A stretch of DNA of 64,000 nt from Rehmannia glutinosa. Lineage: Eukaryota; Streptophyta; Magnoliopsida; Lamiales; Orobanchaceae. The position numbers were made by a program, and so were the translations under genes. Positions 32,272 to 44,681 of this stretch are shown here, in pieces. The notes beneath the pieces were generated by a model. That model searched no databases and was not told the DNA's origin. It saw only the letters and a list, made by a program, of their open reading frames with translations. The stretch lies in NCBI GenBank assembly GCA_016081115.2, contig JABTTQ020000654.1, forward strand, positions 372,001 through 436,000. The letters are read 5' to 3'. The first letter of the stretch is position 1; each line of letters opens with the position of its first letter.

Positions 32272-34230
32272 AATACCCCCAAACATAGACTTTTGCTTGT
32301 CCTCAAGCAATTATAAACTCTATAAAATCAACAAACATGAAGAAAACAACAATAATGACAACTGACTCAAACAGACTAACTGCAAAACTTCACAACCAAA
32401 CACATTCGACTCAAAATTCGTCTCACGGCCAATTAAGCACGCATTTTAACAATGTGATCATGAGTGTGGAATGTTCATGCCAACTCCGTTTTCATTATCC
32501 AGATAGATTCACGCAATCAAGTATTTTCAAGATGATCCACTTTCTGAATATAAAGTTGATATGCTTACCAGACTCCATAATCTTGTCTTTCACATTAATC
32601 TCCACTAATGTAGGCTAATGTAACACAAGGATCAATAGGACTTTCAAAGCTTGTAATGTGAGCTTAGGGTAAGGTAGAAAAATATAGGATTAAGTGTCTA
32701 AAATCACCCAAATACACAATTATCACTCAAATCACCAATTAGCAACGTCCCTTCATTTTTTCTAATCTCCCCAATGTTCTCACTTTGTGAACCTCAATCC
32801 CGCTGATTTTGTTTTTCTGGAACCCTCAAACTTATTCTTTTCTCGGGCAACTTCATGCAATTAAATACATACCCTTCTCATCATACCCTCCTCAACCTTC
32901 AATATTTTTCTATACTTTGTATGTATTAGTGATGGGTAATTAGGATTTTCACATTTAGGCTCTGGGTATTAGATTGGTCGCCAAAGAAACGGGTTTATTA
33001 GGCTCAAAGGGGGACACTAGGGAAAATATAATATTAAGGTAGGCATTTTAGGCTCTAGCTTGCTCAAAGATAGCCTAAATCACTTCCTTAATGTTACTTC
33101 ACCTAGGATTTTGCCTCGACTAGTGATCAGACAAGTTCTAGAATCCGGTGTCTAAATTGCAAAGTAAATGGGCTTCTAAATGTGGACGTGTTACCAGACC
33201 TTCCTTATCAGCGGAGATTGGGTCCGGCCAGTCCCTAGGTCTCCATGAATTGCCTCGTTTGGGAATCGCCGAGGTAGGGGAATGAATGCACTCCAAGTCC
33301 TCATCTCCCCCTTCCTCATTTGAAGGGGAATGGCTAGCATAAATGTGGGATCATACAAGAAACACTCAATCGCATAAATCATCCCAAATAAATCAACAGA
33401 GTTAAGCACAGAGATGGAATTAATGGAAAGAAGAATATATCACAGTTCAAACACATGCTCTCTTGACCGTTCAACTCATATTTAACAAATTAACTTAGTC
33501 ATGCAATTTCACAGTTTTACAAATGACCCGACTCGACTCTAGACTTTTTTTTTGACTCAAGACTCGACTCGATGAATAAAAATAGACTGCACCCTCCCCA
33601 AGCTTAAAATGACAGTGTCCCCAATGGAGAGGTGCGAAAAAGGACTTTCCTGGTAGCCGAGGAGCGAAGGCTCCTTATTGAAGTCACGTGGTACTACTAC
33701 GTGTATGAGGTGTCTCGTATAAGCCCACTATACGTCCTAGAGCACAAGCCCATGAGTGTTGTATGCCTCTGAGGTGTGGTTTTGTTCTTCCCCCTCGCCT
33801 TGGCGCGGTCCCTTTTTGGTTTCGCATCTTTGTAACCTAGCAAGGTAGACAATAAAACAAAACTCGTGGAACCACGTAATTCGGTTATGGGTGAGAAATC
33901 GAAAATTAAAGTATGTACGTAATGCACCCAAGTGTAAAATGTAGTGCCATGTCAAAAAAGATAAGCATTGATATGCAAGATAGCCCTCAACAATGTGAAA
34001 ATATCATTGGAGCATTTGATCAAACACCTCATATGCATGAGTTTTGGAAAAGATGGTACATGCAATGAATAACTCAATTCAATCCCCAAAATTCAACACC
34101 AACCGAAGTCTAGCATGATCAACCAATCCACAATCCACAAATCAACAACAATTATCCTAGCACTACTACACTTCCAATCAAACAAAAATAACAAGATGGG
34201 GAAAGCCATGGGGTGGGGTTTGGAAAGTGT
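32272..34230 (-). other. Gypsy 3' non-coding region
   Basis: No coding frame is recognised. It contains CACCCTCCCCAAGCTTAAAA, a phrase I associate with the non-coding 3' part of Athila-type elements. This is what remains between the protease end and the 3' LTR besides the inserted chain. Confidence 0.55.
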
Positions 34231-35565
34231 TGTTAGTCCAAATGGCTACGATAATCTAGAGAGGGTGAATAGATTATGCCGATTTTTCGAGTTTTGCCCT
34301 CTTTTTAGAATGTACGAATGAAAATAGGAGTGTAAGTGCAGAAAATAAACAACACACGTTGATTTATAGAGCTTCACCCCACCTAGGGACTACGTGTTCT
34401 ACCACCCCAGTATATCCGGGATGGATTTCGAAAAAGAAAAAGAATTTTATTAATAGTTACCAAAACTATTACAACATCACCTTGAAGAGTACCACACTCT
34501 TTTTACAACACCTCTTTGAAGATTACCACAATCTTCCTTGAAGATTACCACAATCTTCCTGCAACGGCACCTTATAAAGATTACCACAATCTTCCGACTT
34601 GAAGAGCACCAAACTCTTCAACACCTCGACGAGCACCAAACTCTTCAACAAGAATATTACCACAATCTTCTTACACCTATGAAGAATACCACACTCTTCA
34701 ACACTTAAAATCACCCAAGTGTGTTCTTACCACAAGATTACTAATGAGGATATCTTGTTTTGGATGATGAACACAAATTCAAGATTACAACTCAATAGTG
34801 AAGTATACAATTTGAAGTGCAAGTGTAACCAAGAATCAAGCCTAGTACTCAAGATGTGCAAGTGAAAGACTTAGGCTAAATACAATATGAAGACCAAAAT
34901 ATTTGCTTGTGATTGTATAGCTTGTTGTTGTTGTTGTCTTGATGCTTCAAATCTTCATCTATTTATAGAAGAGGTCTTAGATTTGATTTCCAGACATAGG
35001 CTCCTTCTTGGAGATTGATATCGACAAAAAAATGCAATTAAAATCAAGATTATAACTGTTAGAAATCAATCCCTTAAATTGAGGAAAAGTTGTCTGCTGG
35101 TTCAACGGATAGTTGCTGATAAACATATAGGTCGACCGGTCGAATATAAAGAAGAGTTTCAAAATATATGTACAAAATTACACAGTGCGACCGATCAACA
35201 TAGGGTTCGACCGGTCGAACACCTGTCGAACCGGTTGGACCCTTCAACTTTCAATACAGAGAGTTCTCAAAAAAATCGAGCAACCTCAGGCACCGGTCGA
35301 CCTCCAGAGGTTTTTCGACCGTCTCGTTTCTATTCCAAAGATTAACTTTCAGGCATGGGTTGCCCTATAGGGAGACCGATCGAACACGAGACAAACGTGT
35401 TGTCCAATTTTTGTCAAAAATAAACTTCAAGAAATACTCCGAAAAATTAGTAAAAATATTTTAGATTATTTGGAAGTATTTGGACAACATTTAGGAACAT
35501 TGTTTTTGGTGAAAAACTCACTTAAATAAAATCATCAAAATTACGATAAAAATATTTATCTAACA
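34231..35565 (-). repeat. 3' LTR of Sirevirus-like chain C
   Basis: TG...CA termini (TGTTAGTCC and TCTAACA on the plus strand). It contains a TATA box (34960-34967, TATAAATA on the minus strand), a block of GATTACCACAATCTTC tandem repeats (34470-34700) and palindromic TTCGACCGGTCGAA motifs (35120-35390). Confidence 0.8.
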
Positions 35566-37082
35566 AACTCTCCCTTTTTGATGATTACAAACCAAAACAA
35601 TTTTAACAGGTCGATTTTAAAAATAAACAAGTTTTTCCGGTCTAAAATAACTATTCATTTGAGCGTCAACTTTCCATGCATAAAATTCGCAAGATGGGAG
35701 TAAAGATTTTCAAAACATTTAGTAAAAGCTCCCCCTTTCAACATGCACAACAAGAGTAATAAAAGAAACAAACATATAAAGCTAAAAGCTCAGCCTTTCA
35801 ACTTTGAGCTTAAATATCAAGAGCTTAGAAGCCCCCCCTGTCAAAAAGAACTCATTAGTCATGAATAAAAGTTCATAATCCATCCATTGGACTAATTATT
35901 ATCTTCAGCCTTTGGCTTTTTCAATCACATCTTATAGCTTTTTCTGCTAGCTTTTTCTAGCTTCTTTGAGATAATGAGCTTATTTCATCCATCTCCCTCT
36001 TTGGAATCATCAAAAAGAATGTTAGCATGATAAAAACATCATATATTCATATCAAAGTGCGCAATTAAAACGATTTATCGAGCCTTTGGACATTAAGCTT
36101 AAAATTCAAAATAAAAAGGGAAAAGTCGATAATTTAACTTGTAAAAGCTCATTTGATTAGCAAAACCTAATCTCTATAAACTTATAAGACTTTCGAAATT
36201 GAGAGAATCATGGAAATGAAGAAATTTTCATTGAAACATTTTATCGAACACTTGGCGTGCGTACAATGAAAACAAGGATGTATATTATACTTGTAAATGC
36301 AATCATGCCCAAAAATCATCACCAATCATAATTCTAAAAGTATAATCAATCATCATACATAATTCCCATCACAAATATACAAGCATTTCATCATAATTCA
36401 AAAATGTGAGCACTTTCTCAAGGGTTCAACCCAATTGAGATAAAAAAGGAATTAAACATACCAATTTATCGGAGAAGTCAAGCAATAATGATGATATACG
36501 AGCAATATGATATTCAAATACAGAGTTTACAAGAAAAAATTCATTTTGGGTGAATTGTGTGTGAAATTTGCAAAGGGGTGCAAAATTTGAGAAAGATGAG
36601 CAAAATGGCTAAGTCTTGGAACAGAACTGAGTTTAACCAAATTTTTGCCTAGGTAGACCGGTTGAAGGGGGGGTTCGATCGGTCTAGGCAGTGGTCGACC
36701 GATCGACCCCTTCGTCATCCAGTCCCTGGAGCAATTTTTCAGTTTCTGTCCGAATTTTGAGTTAAAAATCCGATTTTTCACCCCTAAGTTTTAAAAATGC
36801 ACAAAATGGAATCGTAAACCTCATTCAATATACATTATGTCTAAACAAGCTCGAATTGAAGTAAAAGACTCGGTAGTTAATGGTTTTGAATAAATATCCG
36901 CGGGTTAATCTTGAGGCGAAGTAAAATACATCTTAATTTTTCGTTTTGAAATACAATCCCTCAAATAAATGACGAATCTCAGTATGGCTGGTTGGGTTAT
37001 GAAGAACCATTTAAAAAAAAATTATATCGAACATTTTATCACAAAAAATAGGAACGTTATCAAGCATTGGATAAGACAAGTC
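35566..37082 (-). other. Chain C 3' internal region
   Basis: About 1.5 kb follows the RT/RNase H remnant and precedes the 3' LTR. It is without a clear ORF. It contains several purine-rich stretches and one GGTCGACCGATCGACC motif (about 36690). It corresponds to the 1-kb region 53381-54428 of element B. Confidence 0.5.
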
Positions 37083-37286
37083 TTAGGAAAGAGTGCCTTT
37101 GAAATATTGAAAAATTCTTTTAACGGCACTTAATATGAGATTCTTTGGGATTGCTTTGAGAACGAGCACATAGGCATAAGGCATGAAGAATATCGAGTCT
37201 AAGAGAGTAATAAAAGTTGAAGAACATACCTCGATTGTGTTTCCGTCAACCAATTCAAACTTGACCAATCTGATGTAGATAATCAT
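37083..37286 (-). pseudogene. Remnant of RT C-terminus in chain C
   Basis: The frame reads LSAVKRIFQYFKGTL, the conserved copia stretch just before RNase H. With gag ending at 37857, about 2.5 kb of pol is missing or scrambled between them. Confidence 0.6.
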
Positions 37287-37856
37287 TTATATCTCTATGA
37301 TCATTTATATCTTTTAACGCCCAAATATCTCCTACAAAATCTTAATAAAAGTTCTTGCCCAAGAATTTAGTAGTACCGAATAATATGATATAAACCAATT
37401 TAGAAATTAAACAAGTAGCACATACTATGCTTTTGTTAGAACAAACAATAGTTTGAAATAACATGTAAGTTCTAATGAGTTTATAGAAAAACTATTATAA
37501 GGTCTCTTTTGAAATTTGAAAATCCGAGAATATATAGTTGATACCTCTTTTTTTAAGAAATATTTTGAGAAATAATTATGACAATCAAGACAAGAATAAG
37601 CATGTGCAAAAATTATAAAAGACAATATGAAATGTATATTTCAAAAAAAAAAAAGGATAAAAGTTACCAATTTCGCCATTGCCAAGGGTAGTATCTTTCC
37701 CTTTGTTGATTGTACCTATCTCTTGAAAATGACTTTGTTGATAATGTCTTCTCCTTCGGTCAAATGGCGCGAACATTTGTTGTCTATATGACGATTTGAA
37801 TTTCTTTTGACTTTTATTGCGTCGAGTAACTAACAAGATATTATCTTGTGGTACCC

Positions 37857-39449
37857 TCAAGTGTTTGAGTTCTTTGGGATTAACATTGAGACTTTTAGGT
37901 CTCCAATAATAATTAGAACTATTTCTAGCCCGACACGTATTTGTCGTGTGACCACTTTTACCACAATAAAACTTGTAATAGTTCTAGAAGTAAAATGATT
38001 AACATGCATAGAAACTTGGTTCCTTTTCATATCATTAATAGCATTAGGCTTATAACCAAGTCCTAGTTTCAAATGATCATAATGCTGAACATCAATAATT
38101 TTGGTCATTTTATCGGTACTCACGTTAAACTTTAACATATCCTTTTTCATGCAATCAATATCCTTAACAAGAGTACTATATTCTTTTTCAAGGTTTCTAA
38201 CCTTATCAAGTGTACTAGTGTGAACACAAGAAAGTGATTCATATGAAACAAGTAAACTATCTTTTTCATTTTTCAAATAGTTGAATTCCTTCATCAAATT
38301 TTTGTATTTAAAAAACATGCTTTGGAATTCATTTTTAAGCTCATCAAAATCATTTTGCAATTCATTAATAAAATAGGTAGAAGAATTAGAGCGTACCTCA
38401 TTGTCTTCTTCGATGCCCATTAGAAATTGCTCGGCATTCTCATCATCGGATGTTACAAGAAGCTGATCCCATGTTTTTGCTTCGACTTTGGCATTTAAGG
38501 TTTTTAATTTTTTGTGGTATTTCTCCTTCTTGCTTTGTTCTTCCTCCCCTTTTGGACAATCAACAACATGGTGTCCAGGTTTTCCGCATCTAAAGCATGA
38601 CTTGTTTCTTGCTTTCCTTTCCTTGTTTTTATTTACAAACTTTGTAAATTTTCTAATAAGTTCCTCATCTTCATCTTCATACTCATCTCCATCTTCCTCA
38701 TCACTTGAATAATAATTTTTCGATTTTGAGGCAAGACCTTTTGGAGTTGATCCCATATCCGATTGAGAAGTCGATGCTTTTCAATTACTTCTTTTATTGG
38801 TATAAACTTCATAGATGAGAAGATATCCAATGAGCTCATCAAAATTTAGAGTTTCTAAATTTTGAGCTTTCGTAATAGCGGTAACTTTTTCACACCAAGA
38901 GGTGGGAAGAGCATTTAGAACTTTTTTGACCTTATCCTCTTCGAAAATAATTTTCCCAAGTGCAACTAGAGGATTTACAATATTATCAAGCCTTTCAACC
39001 ATTTTGGAAATATTTTCTCCAACATTCATAGTGAAATTTTCGAACTCTTTGACCAACATAGTCTTTCGAGCTTGTTTCACTTTCTTTGTGCCATCATAAA
39101 TAACTTCTAATTTTTCCCAAACATCATGAGCAGATCGAATTCCTCTAATACGATTACATTTCGTAGCGGTAAGAGAACAATGAATAATGTTAAGAGCTTT
39201 ACCGTTTGAGGAGAATATTTTCTTATCTTCATCATCAAACTCCTTGAGGCCTTTTGGGATTTGAGTTACGTCTTCCTTTTTCTTCATTGGGATGGAGACT
39301 CCATTTATAACCGCATTCCAAATATCGAACCTGCAACCTTGTAAGAAGCACTCCATTCTATCTTTCCAATATACATAATTGTTGGAGTCGAATAGAGTCA
39401 GTCTATTGAATGAAGCACCGGTTGGAAGATAGCTCTTGTTCATAGCCAT
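37857..39449 (-). pseudogene. Gag of Sirevirus-like chain C
   Basis: It starts MAMNKSYLPTGASFNRLTLF. The copia gag domain (UBN2 type) has YWKDRMECFLQGC, SAHDVWEKLEVIYDG and EEDKVKKVLNALP. A frame change near 38760-38790 leads to an acidic stretch (SDEEDGDEYEDEDEE), the intact zinc knuckle CFRCGKPGHHVVDC, and a coiled-coil region (LMKEFNYLKNEKDSLLVSY) ending in KLGLGYKP. This layout with a long coiled coil after the knuckle fits Sirevirus gag. No protease or integrase follows. The gag is the least damaged of the three Sirevirus-like copies here. Confidence 0.8.
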
Positions 39450-39513
39450 GGATCGTTCCTCTTTACTCACAATGTGGAACGAGCTTGCCAAAGAGTTTGA
39501 ATCTGATACCACT

Positions 39514-40833
39514 TGTTAGTCTTAGTGGCTATGATAATCTAGAGGGGGTGAATAGATTATGCCAATTTTTCGAGTTTTGCCCTTCTTTTCGAATGTACAA
39601 AGTAAAACAGAAATATAAGTGTGGAAAATAAACAACACATGTTGATTTATAGAGCTTCACCCCACCTAGAGACTACAAGCTCTATCACCCTAGTATATCC
39701 AGGATGGATTTCGAAAAAGAAAAAGAATTTTATTACTAGTTACCAAAACTATTACAACATCACCTTGAAGCGTACCACACTCTTTTTACAACACCTCCTT
39801 GAAGATTACCACAATCGTCCTTGAAGATTACCACAATCTTCTTGCAACGGCACCTTATGAAGATTACCATAATCTTCCGACTTGAAGAGCATCAAACTCT
39901 TCAACACCTCGAAGAGCACCAAACTCTTCAACAAGAAGATTACCACAATCTTCTTACATCGATGAAGAGTACCACACTCTTCAACACCTAAAATCACCCA
40001 AGTGTGTTCTTACCACAAGTACACTAACAAAGATATCTTGTTTTGGATGATGAATACAAATTCAAGATTACAACTCGATAATGAAGTATACAACTTTGAA
40101 GTGCAAGTGTAATCAAGAATCAAGCCTAGTACTTAAGATGTGCAAGTGAAAGACTTAGGCTAAATACAACAAGATGAAGACCAAAATAATTGCTTGTGAT
40201 TGTATAGCTTGTTGTTGTTGTCGTCTTGATGCTTCAACTCATCATATATTTATAGGAGAGGTCTTGGATTTGATTTTTAGACATAGGCTCCTTCTTGGAG
40301 ATTGATATCTACAAAAAAATGCAATTAAAATCAAGATTATAGCTGTTAGAAATCAATCCCTTAAATTGAGGAAAAGTTGTCTGTTGGTTCAACGGATAGT
40401 TGCTGATAAACATATAGGTCGACCAGTCGAATAGAAAAAAGAGTTTCAAAATATACATACAAAATTACACAGGGTGACTGGTCAACATAGGGTTCGACCG
40501 GTCGAACACCAGTTGAACCGGTTGGACCCTTCAATTTTCAATACAGAGAATTCTCAAATAAATCGAGCAACCTCAGGCACCGGCCGACCTCCTGAGGTTT
40601 TTCGACTGTCTCATTTCTGTTCCAAAGATCAACTTTCAGGCAAGGGCAACCGGTCGAACACGAGACAGAAGTGTTGTCCAATTTTTGTCAAAAATAAACT
40701 TCAAGAAATACTGCGAAAAATTAGTAAAAATATTTTAGATTATTTGGAAGTATTTGGACAACATTTAGGAACATTATTTTGGTGAAAAACTCAGTTAAAT
40801 AAAATCATCAAAATTACGATAAAACACCTAACA
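39514..40833 (-). repeat. 5' LTR of Sirevirus-like chain C
   Basis: Same composition as the 3' LTR: TATA box at 40247-40254, GATTACCACAATCTTC repeats at 39760-39970, and GACCGGTCGAA motifs at 40420-40660. Confidence 0.8.
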
Positions 40834-41099
40834 AACTCCCCCTTTTTGATGATTACAAAGTAAAACAATTTTAAGAGGTCGAATTTAAAAACAAACAAGT
40901 TTTTCCGGTCTAAAATAACTATCCATTTGGCCTACCTGCTGCACATTGCAAGAGGGTTCTCCTGGCCCCCCTCTTTTTTTTTATCAAAGGCTTCGCTCGC
41001 CTGCAAACACAAGGGGTTAGGAATGAAACAACTCGCTCTACTCCTAAAAATGCCAAATTAGAAAAACAAAAACAACTACTAAAATATATTAATAATACG

Positions 41100-43223
41100 A
41101 AAGCAATAAAATGGGCTTAGGTTGCCTCCCAAGAAGTGCTAAGTTTACAGTCTTCAGCCGGACTTTGTTATTTTATCCTCAAGTTGGGGTGCCAATTGGA
41201 ACGTTATCCACGTTTCCCTTTGAAACTTCCCAACCTCCAATGTCTTCAGTTATATTCCCAACCATCTGCTTACCATCATTTGATTCAAATTTTAGCCTTT
41301 TGGTTGGATGGATGGTGAATACGATTTTCTCCTAATTGACCCACAGAGTTAGCTCCCTCATTTCTACATCAATCAAATCCCTTACTGTAGCTAAAAACGG
41401 CTGCCCAAAGATTATAGGTATTTTCTTGTCCTCCTTCACGCCCAGCACTACAAAATCCACAGAAAAAACAAATTTATCAATTCTTACCAACAAACTGCAA
41501 CGTGATATTGGACGATTTCACCTCCTCGAGCCCAAGCTTCGTGACATCAGAGAGAGATATAAGATTCACACTGACCCAAGATCACAAAGTGGTTTTTCAA
41601 AGAAAACTCCTCCAATAGTACAAGGAATAGTGAAACTCCTTGGATCCTTCATTTTCTGAGGTAGTTTACTTTGCACTATTTCACTACATTTCTCTGTCAG
41701 ATAGACAATCTCAAACTCCTCCAACTTCATTTTCTTGGATTCCACTGGTTCCGCAAAAATGGGCAATTCTTTGGTGGCAGGCTGAATTTCCACCTTCTTT
41801 TCACATAAATTACATTGCGGTGTTTCTCCGGATTAACCTCTCAGACGCTCGGAAATTTTCCTTTCACGCAATGAATTCACCATCTTTGTCCCCAACTGAC
41901 CCATTTATGTCTCGATCAACTAATATGCGTCTCCATTGTGCTCATCTTAGTACTCAGACTATCAATCTGTGCATCACTCATGTTCATCCGATTCCTGGTC
42001 TCTCCGATGAATGAGCCAAGTATCTAGCGACTACTTCTTTTCTCCTCTGAGTGCATAGGAACTAGATGGGTTGGGATAACCCAGAGGTGGGTTCAATACA
42101 TTCATATTGTTGCTATAAGAGAGATTCTCATGATTGCAAAGTCCTGGGTGATAGTGAGTTGGTAGTGGATTACCTCCATTATTAAAATCCCAGTTATTCA
42201 CATAATTGACTTACTCGGCCTCGTGAGTGGAGGCTGCGTGAACGGCTGCGGGTGGAATCACGGCTTGCTGTGGTGTGCCGTCAGTATCATGACTGCTAAT
42301 TGCTTCGTCAGACTCGAGATTTGAGCTGCCAAAGCTGACATTATATCAAGATTAAGAACACCTGCAACCTGCTTTGGCGCTGACATCTCGGAGGGCCATT
42401 GATAACTGTTTGTGGCCATTTCTTCAAGCAGAAGTAAGGCCTCAGTCGAAGTTTTAGCCATCAATGTACCTCTTGCTGCCGCATCTAGTATCGTCCTCGT
42501 ATGCCCATTATGCCCATTGTGGAAATAATGAACCCTCTGCCAGTCTGCATATCCATGTTGTGGGCATCTCCATAACAGATCTTTAAATCGCTCCCAAGCT
42601 TCATATAATGGCTCAAAATCAATCTATTGGAATTGGGCTATCTCGCTCTTCAGTTGGAGTGTCTTGCTGGGAGGGAAAAATTTTGCTAAAATTTTTTGTA
42701 GCAAAATTTTTTGAGTCAGATCATCCCAGCTCGTAATGCTCCTAGGGAAGAATATCTATAACCACTGTCTGGACCTATCCCGGAGTGAAAACGGGAAATG
42801 CCTCAATCGAATGGCCTCATCAGTCATACCAGTCATCTTGATGTTGTCGCAAATTTTCAGGAAAGTGGCCATATATGTGTTCGGATCATCTACTGGGCTC
42901 CCCCCAAACCGATTCTGCTGAACCATGCTTATGAGGCCCAGTTTCAATTCGAAATTATTCGCATTTATGGGTTGGGGCACAATTCTAGAGTAATTCTGGT
43001 TCACGGTCGGCCAGAAGTAATCCTCGATTGCCCTATCTTGTGCCTCAGGCTGTGGTGGCACATTCACAACTCGATTTATGTTATTCTCATTGTTTTTGTT
43101 TTCTGCCATTGCTCGATTCTGTGCTCGCTTTGCTGCTCTGATTGCTCGAAGTGTCCTTTCTATCTTTGGATCAAAAGAAAGCAAATTAGTATCTTCAGAA
43201 TCTCGCATCAACAAACAAGTCAA
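41100..43223 (-). pseudogene. Gypsy gag and protease (Athila-like)
   Basis: Gag shows ANNFELKLGLISMVQQNRFG, then DDPNTYMATFLKICDNIK and RLRHFPFSLRDRSRQWL (42756-43000). The C-terminal gag piece ALLLLEEMATNSYQWPSE lies at 42258-42464. Protease reads FTIPCTIGGVFFEKPLCDLG (41566-41650), with DLG in place of the usual DTG/DSG, as in Athila relatives. Frames are interrupted several times. Sequence after the protease is lost. Confidence 0.75.
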
Positions 43224-43321
43224 AGAAAAATACGAAATTATAATTCCTAGACTAGTCTAGATTAGTATTAAGACTACTTGGTAATAATATTAGTTTAAAA
43301 TAGGATAACAATCCTTGGCAA

Positions 43322-43337
43322 TGGCGCCAAAAACTTG
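43322..43337 (-). other. Primer-binding site of the gypsy element
   Basis: On the minus strand TTTGGCGCCATTG matches the 3' end of plant tRNA-Asp. It lies directly after the 5' LTR. Confidence 0.7.
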
Positions 43338-44681
43338 CCGCAAGCGTACGGTGTCAAGTTTTAGTATAGTTTTGAAAGTAGGGTTATTGTCTCCACAGGG
43401 ATTGTTATCAAATTTTATACGAAGTACTATAATTAAAATAGCTTAATTATATCTAGAAATCGAAAAGGGATGAATATTTATTAAACTAAAAATAAAAGTA
43501 AAATTAAACTAACAATTGGTTTAGACAAATAATCAAACACTTAAGTTATGAATTCTAGAAGGTTGATTTCACATAGTTATCCCCTATGTTCTCAATCGAG
43601 TTTATTAATCACAAGTTATTAATCTATAAGCCAATATTCCTACCGTTTATCACTTCCTCTCTCGATTGCCAAGTGTTCTAGGTTCCAATTCTGAGTTCGA
43701 TTTCTCTATAAAAATCATAAATTAAACTCTAATATGCTCAATGAATATTCTATCACAGGCTTCATAAGATTCATAAACATCCCAGTTCCACGAAACCCTA
43801 GGTTGTGCTATTCTATGGTCAGACTTTCAATTACCTCTCTCGAGTGTCAAATCGAACACGCCAAACAATCTAAACTATTGATCAGATAATTCAGACGCAA
43901 TCAAATCAAATAGCACAAATAGATTAAACAACATGCAAATTTCAAAAACTGAAAATCAAAACATAGGATCAAACGTAAGTTACATCAATCCCCTAAAAAG
44001 ATGGGTTAAGCTTATAATGGATGTACAAAAACTCATAAAGAAATAATTATATATCTCAAAAATTGACAAAGAAAAGCAAAGAAGGAATTTAGAAGAGAAG
44101 AGAAGGAATTCTCTCTGTGTCCAGATGAGAAGTGCCTTCAATTGCAGTCCCGAACCCTAGCTCTGTGTTTCTTGCTTTGCGTTGTGCTCAAAATAATGCC
44201 CGACCCCTTCACGTACGTGCTTCGTTGTATTTATATGCTTAAAACACTCAAAACTCGTCAAAAGGCCCAAAAAATTAACTTAGCCCACGTTCGGGGTGCA
44301 GCCACACGATCGATCATGCATGTCTTGCCCATTGCGCCATTTTTAAGACGCACACTAGATGGCGGCCTTTGCAGTCATCTTGCGCTGACTTCGCCATCGT
44401 ACCTTTTTCATCCCACGCGCTTGCGACGCTGGAGGTTTGGGCATCGCGGCGACCGTCCCGTGAACTATATTTTTCCGCTTTTCAACTTCTAAAATGCGAT
44501 TTTCTTCTTCCAAACATGTTTTTCATCGTTCTTGACCAATTTCGGCTACCAAGACTAGTCCCGACTCTCCAAACGACAACTAATTACATGAAATCGACTC
44601 AAATGACACTAAAAATACCTAAAAACAATGCAAAATTCTAGTCTAGAATACTCAATACGTTGGTATAAATCCAACTTAACA
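43336..44681 (-). repeat. 5' LTR of the gypsy element
   Basis: TG...CA termini (TGCCGCAAGCG and CTTAACA on the plus strand), 1,346 bp. Aligns with 30980-32271. Confidence 0.8.

Larger units (their letters stand above)
34231..40929 (-). mobile_element. Sirevirus-like copia chain C (internal tail, LTR, internal, LTR)
   Basis: In element direction a 96-bp internal tail (40929-40834) comes first, then the 5' LTR (40833-39514, 1,320 bp). The primer site TGGTATCAGA, gag, a deleted pol region and the polypurine tract AAAAAGGGAGAG follow, then the 3' LTR (35565-34231, 1,335 bp). The tail is a copy of 35566-35660, so this LTR was shared by two tandem elements, the upstream one now truncated. No target duplication remains (AGTGT versus GCCTA). 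Confidence 0.75.
30965..44681 (-). mobile_element. Ty3/gypsy element, Athila-like, internally deleted
   Basis: It reads on the minus strand. The 5' LTR is 44681-43336 and the 3' LTR 32271-30965. Flanks are GATGT and GATGC, a 5-bp duplication with one mismatch. The primer-binding site next to the 5' LTR reads TTGGCGCCATTGCC, matching tRNA-Asp as in Athila elements. The polypurine tract before the 3' LTR is TTTGGGGGTATT. Gag and protease are recognisable; RT, RNase H and integrase are missing. A Sirevirus-like chain occupies 34231-40929. Confidence 0.8.

Noticed and set aside
34460..34720. GATTACCACAATCTTC repeats as a possible CRISPR-like array
   Set aside because: Units are adjacent and variable, lie inside plant LTRs and are repeated in the partner LTR; there are no unique spacers.
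42798..43250. Plus-strand 150-codon frame opposite the gypsy gag
   Set aside because: The minus strand encodes a recognisable retrotransposon gag; the plus frame has no features.
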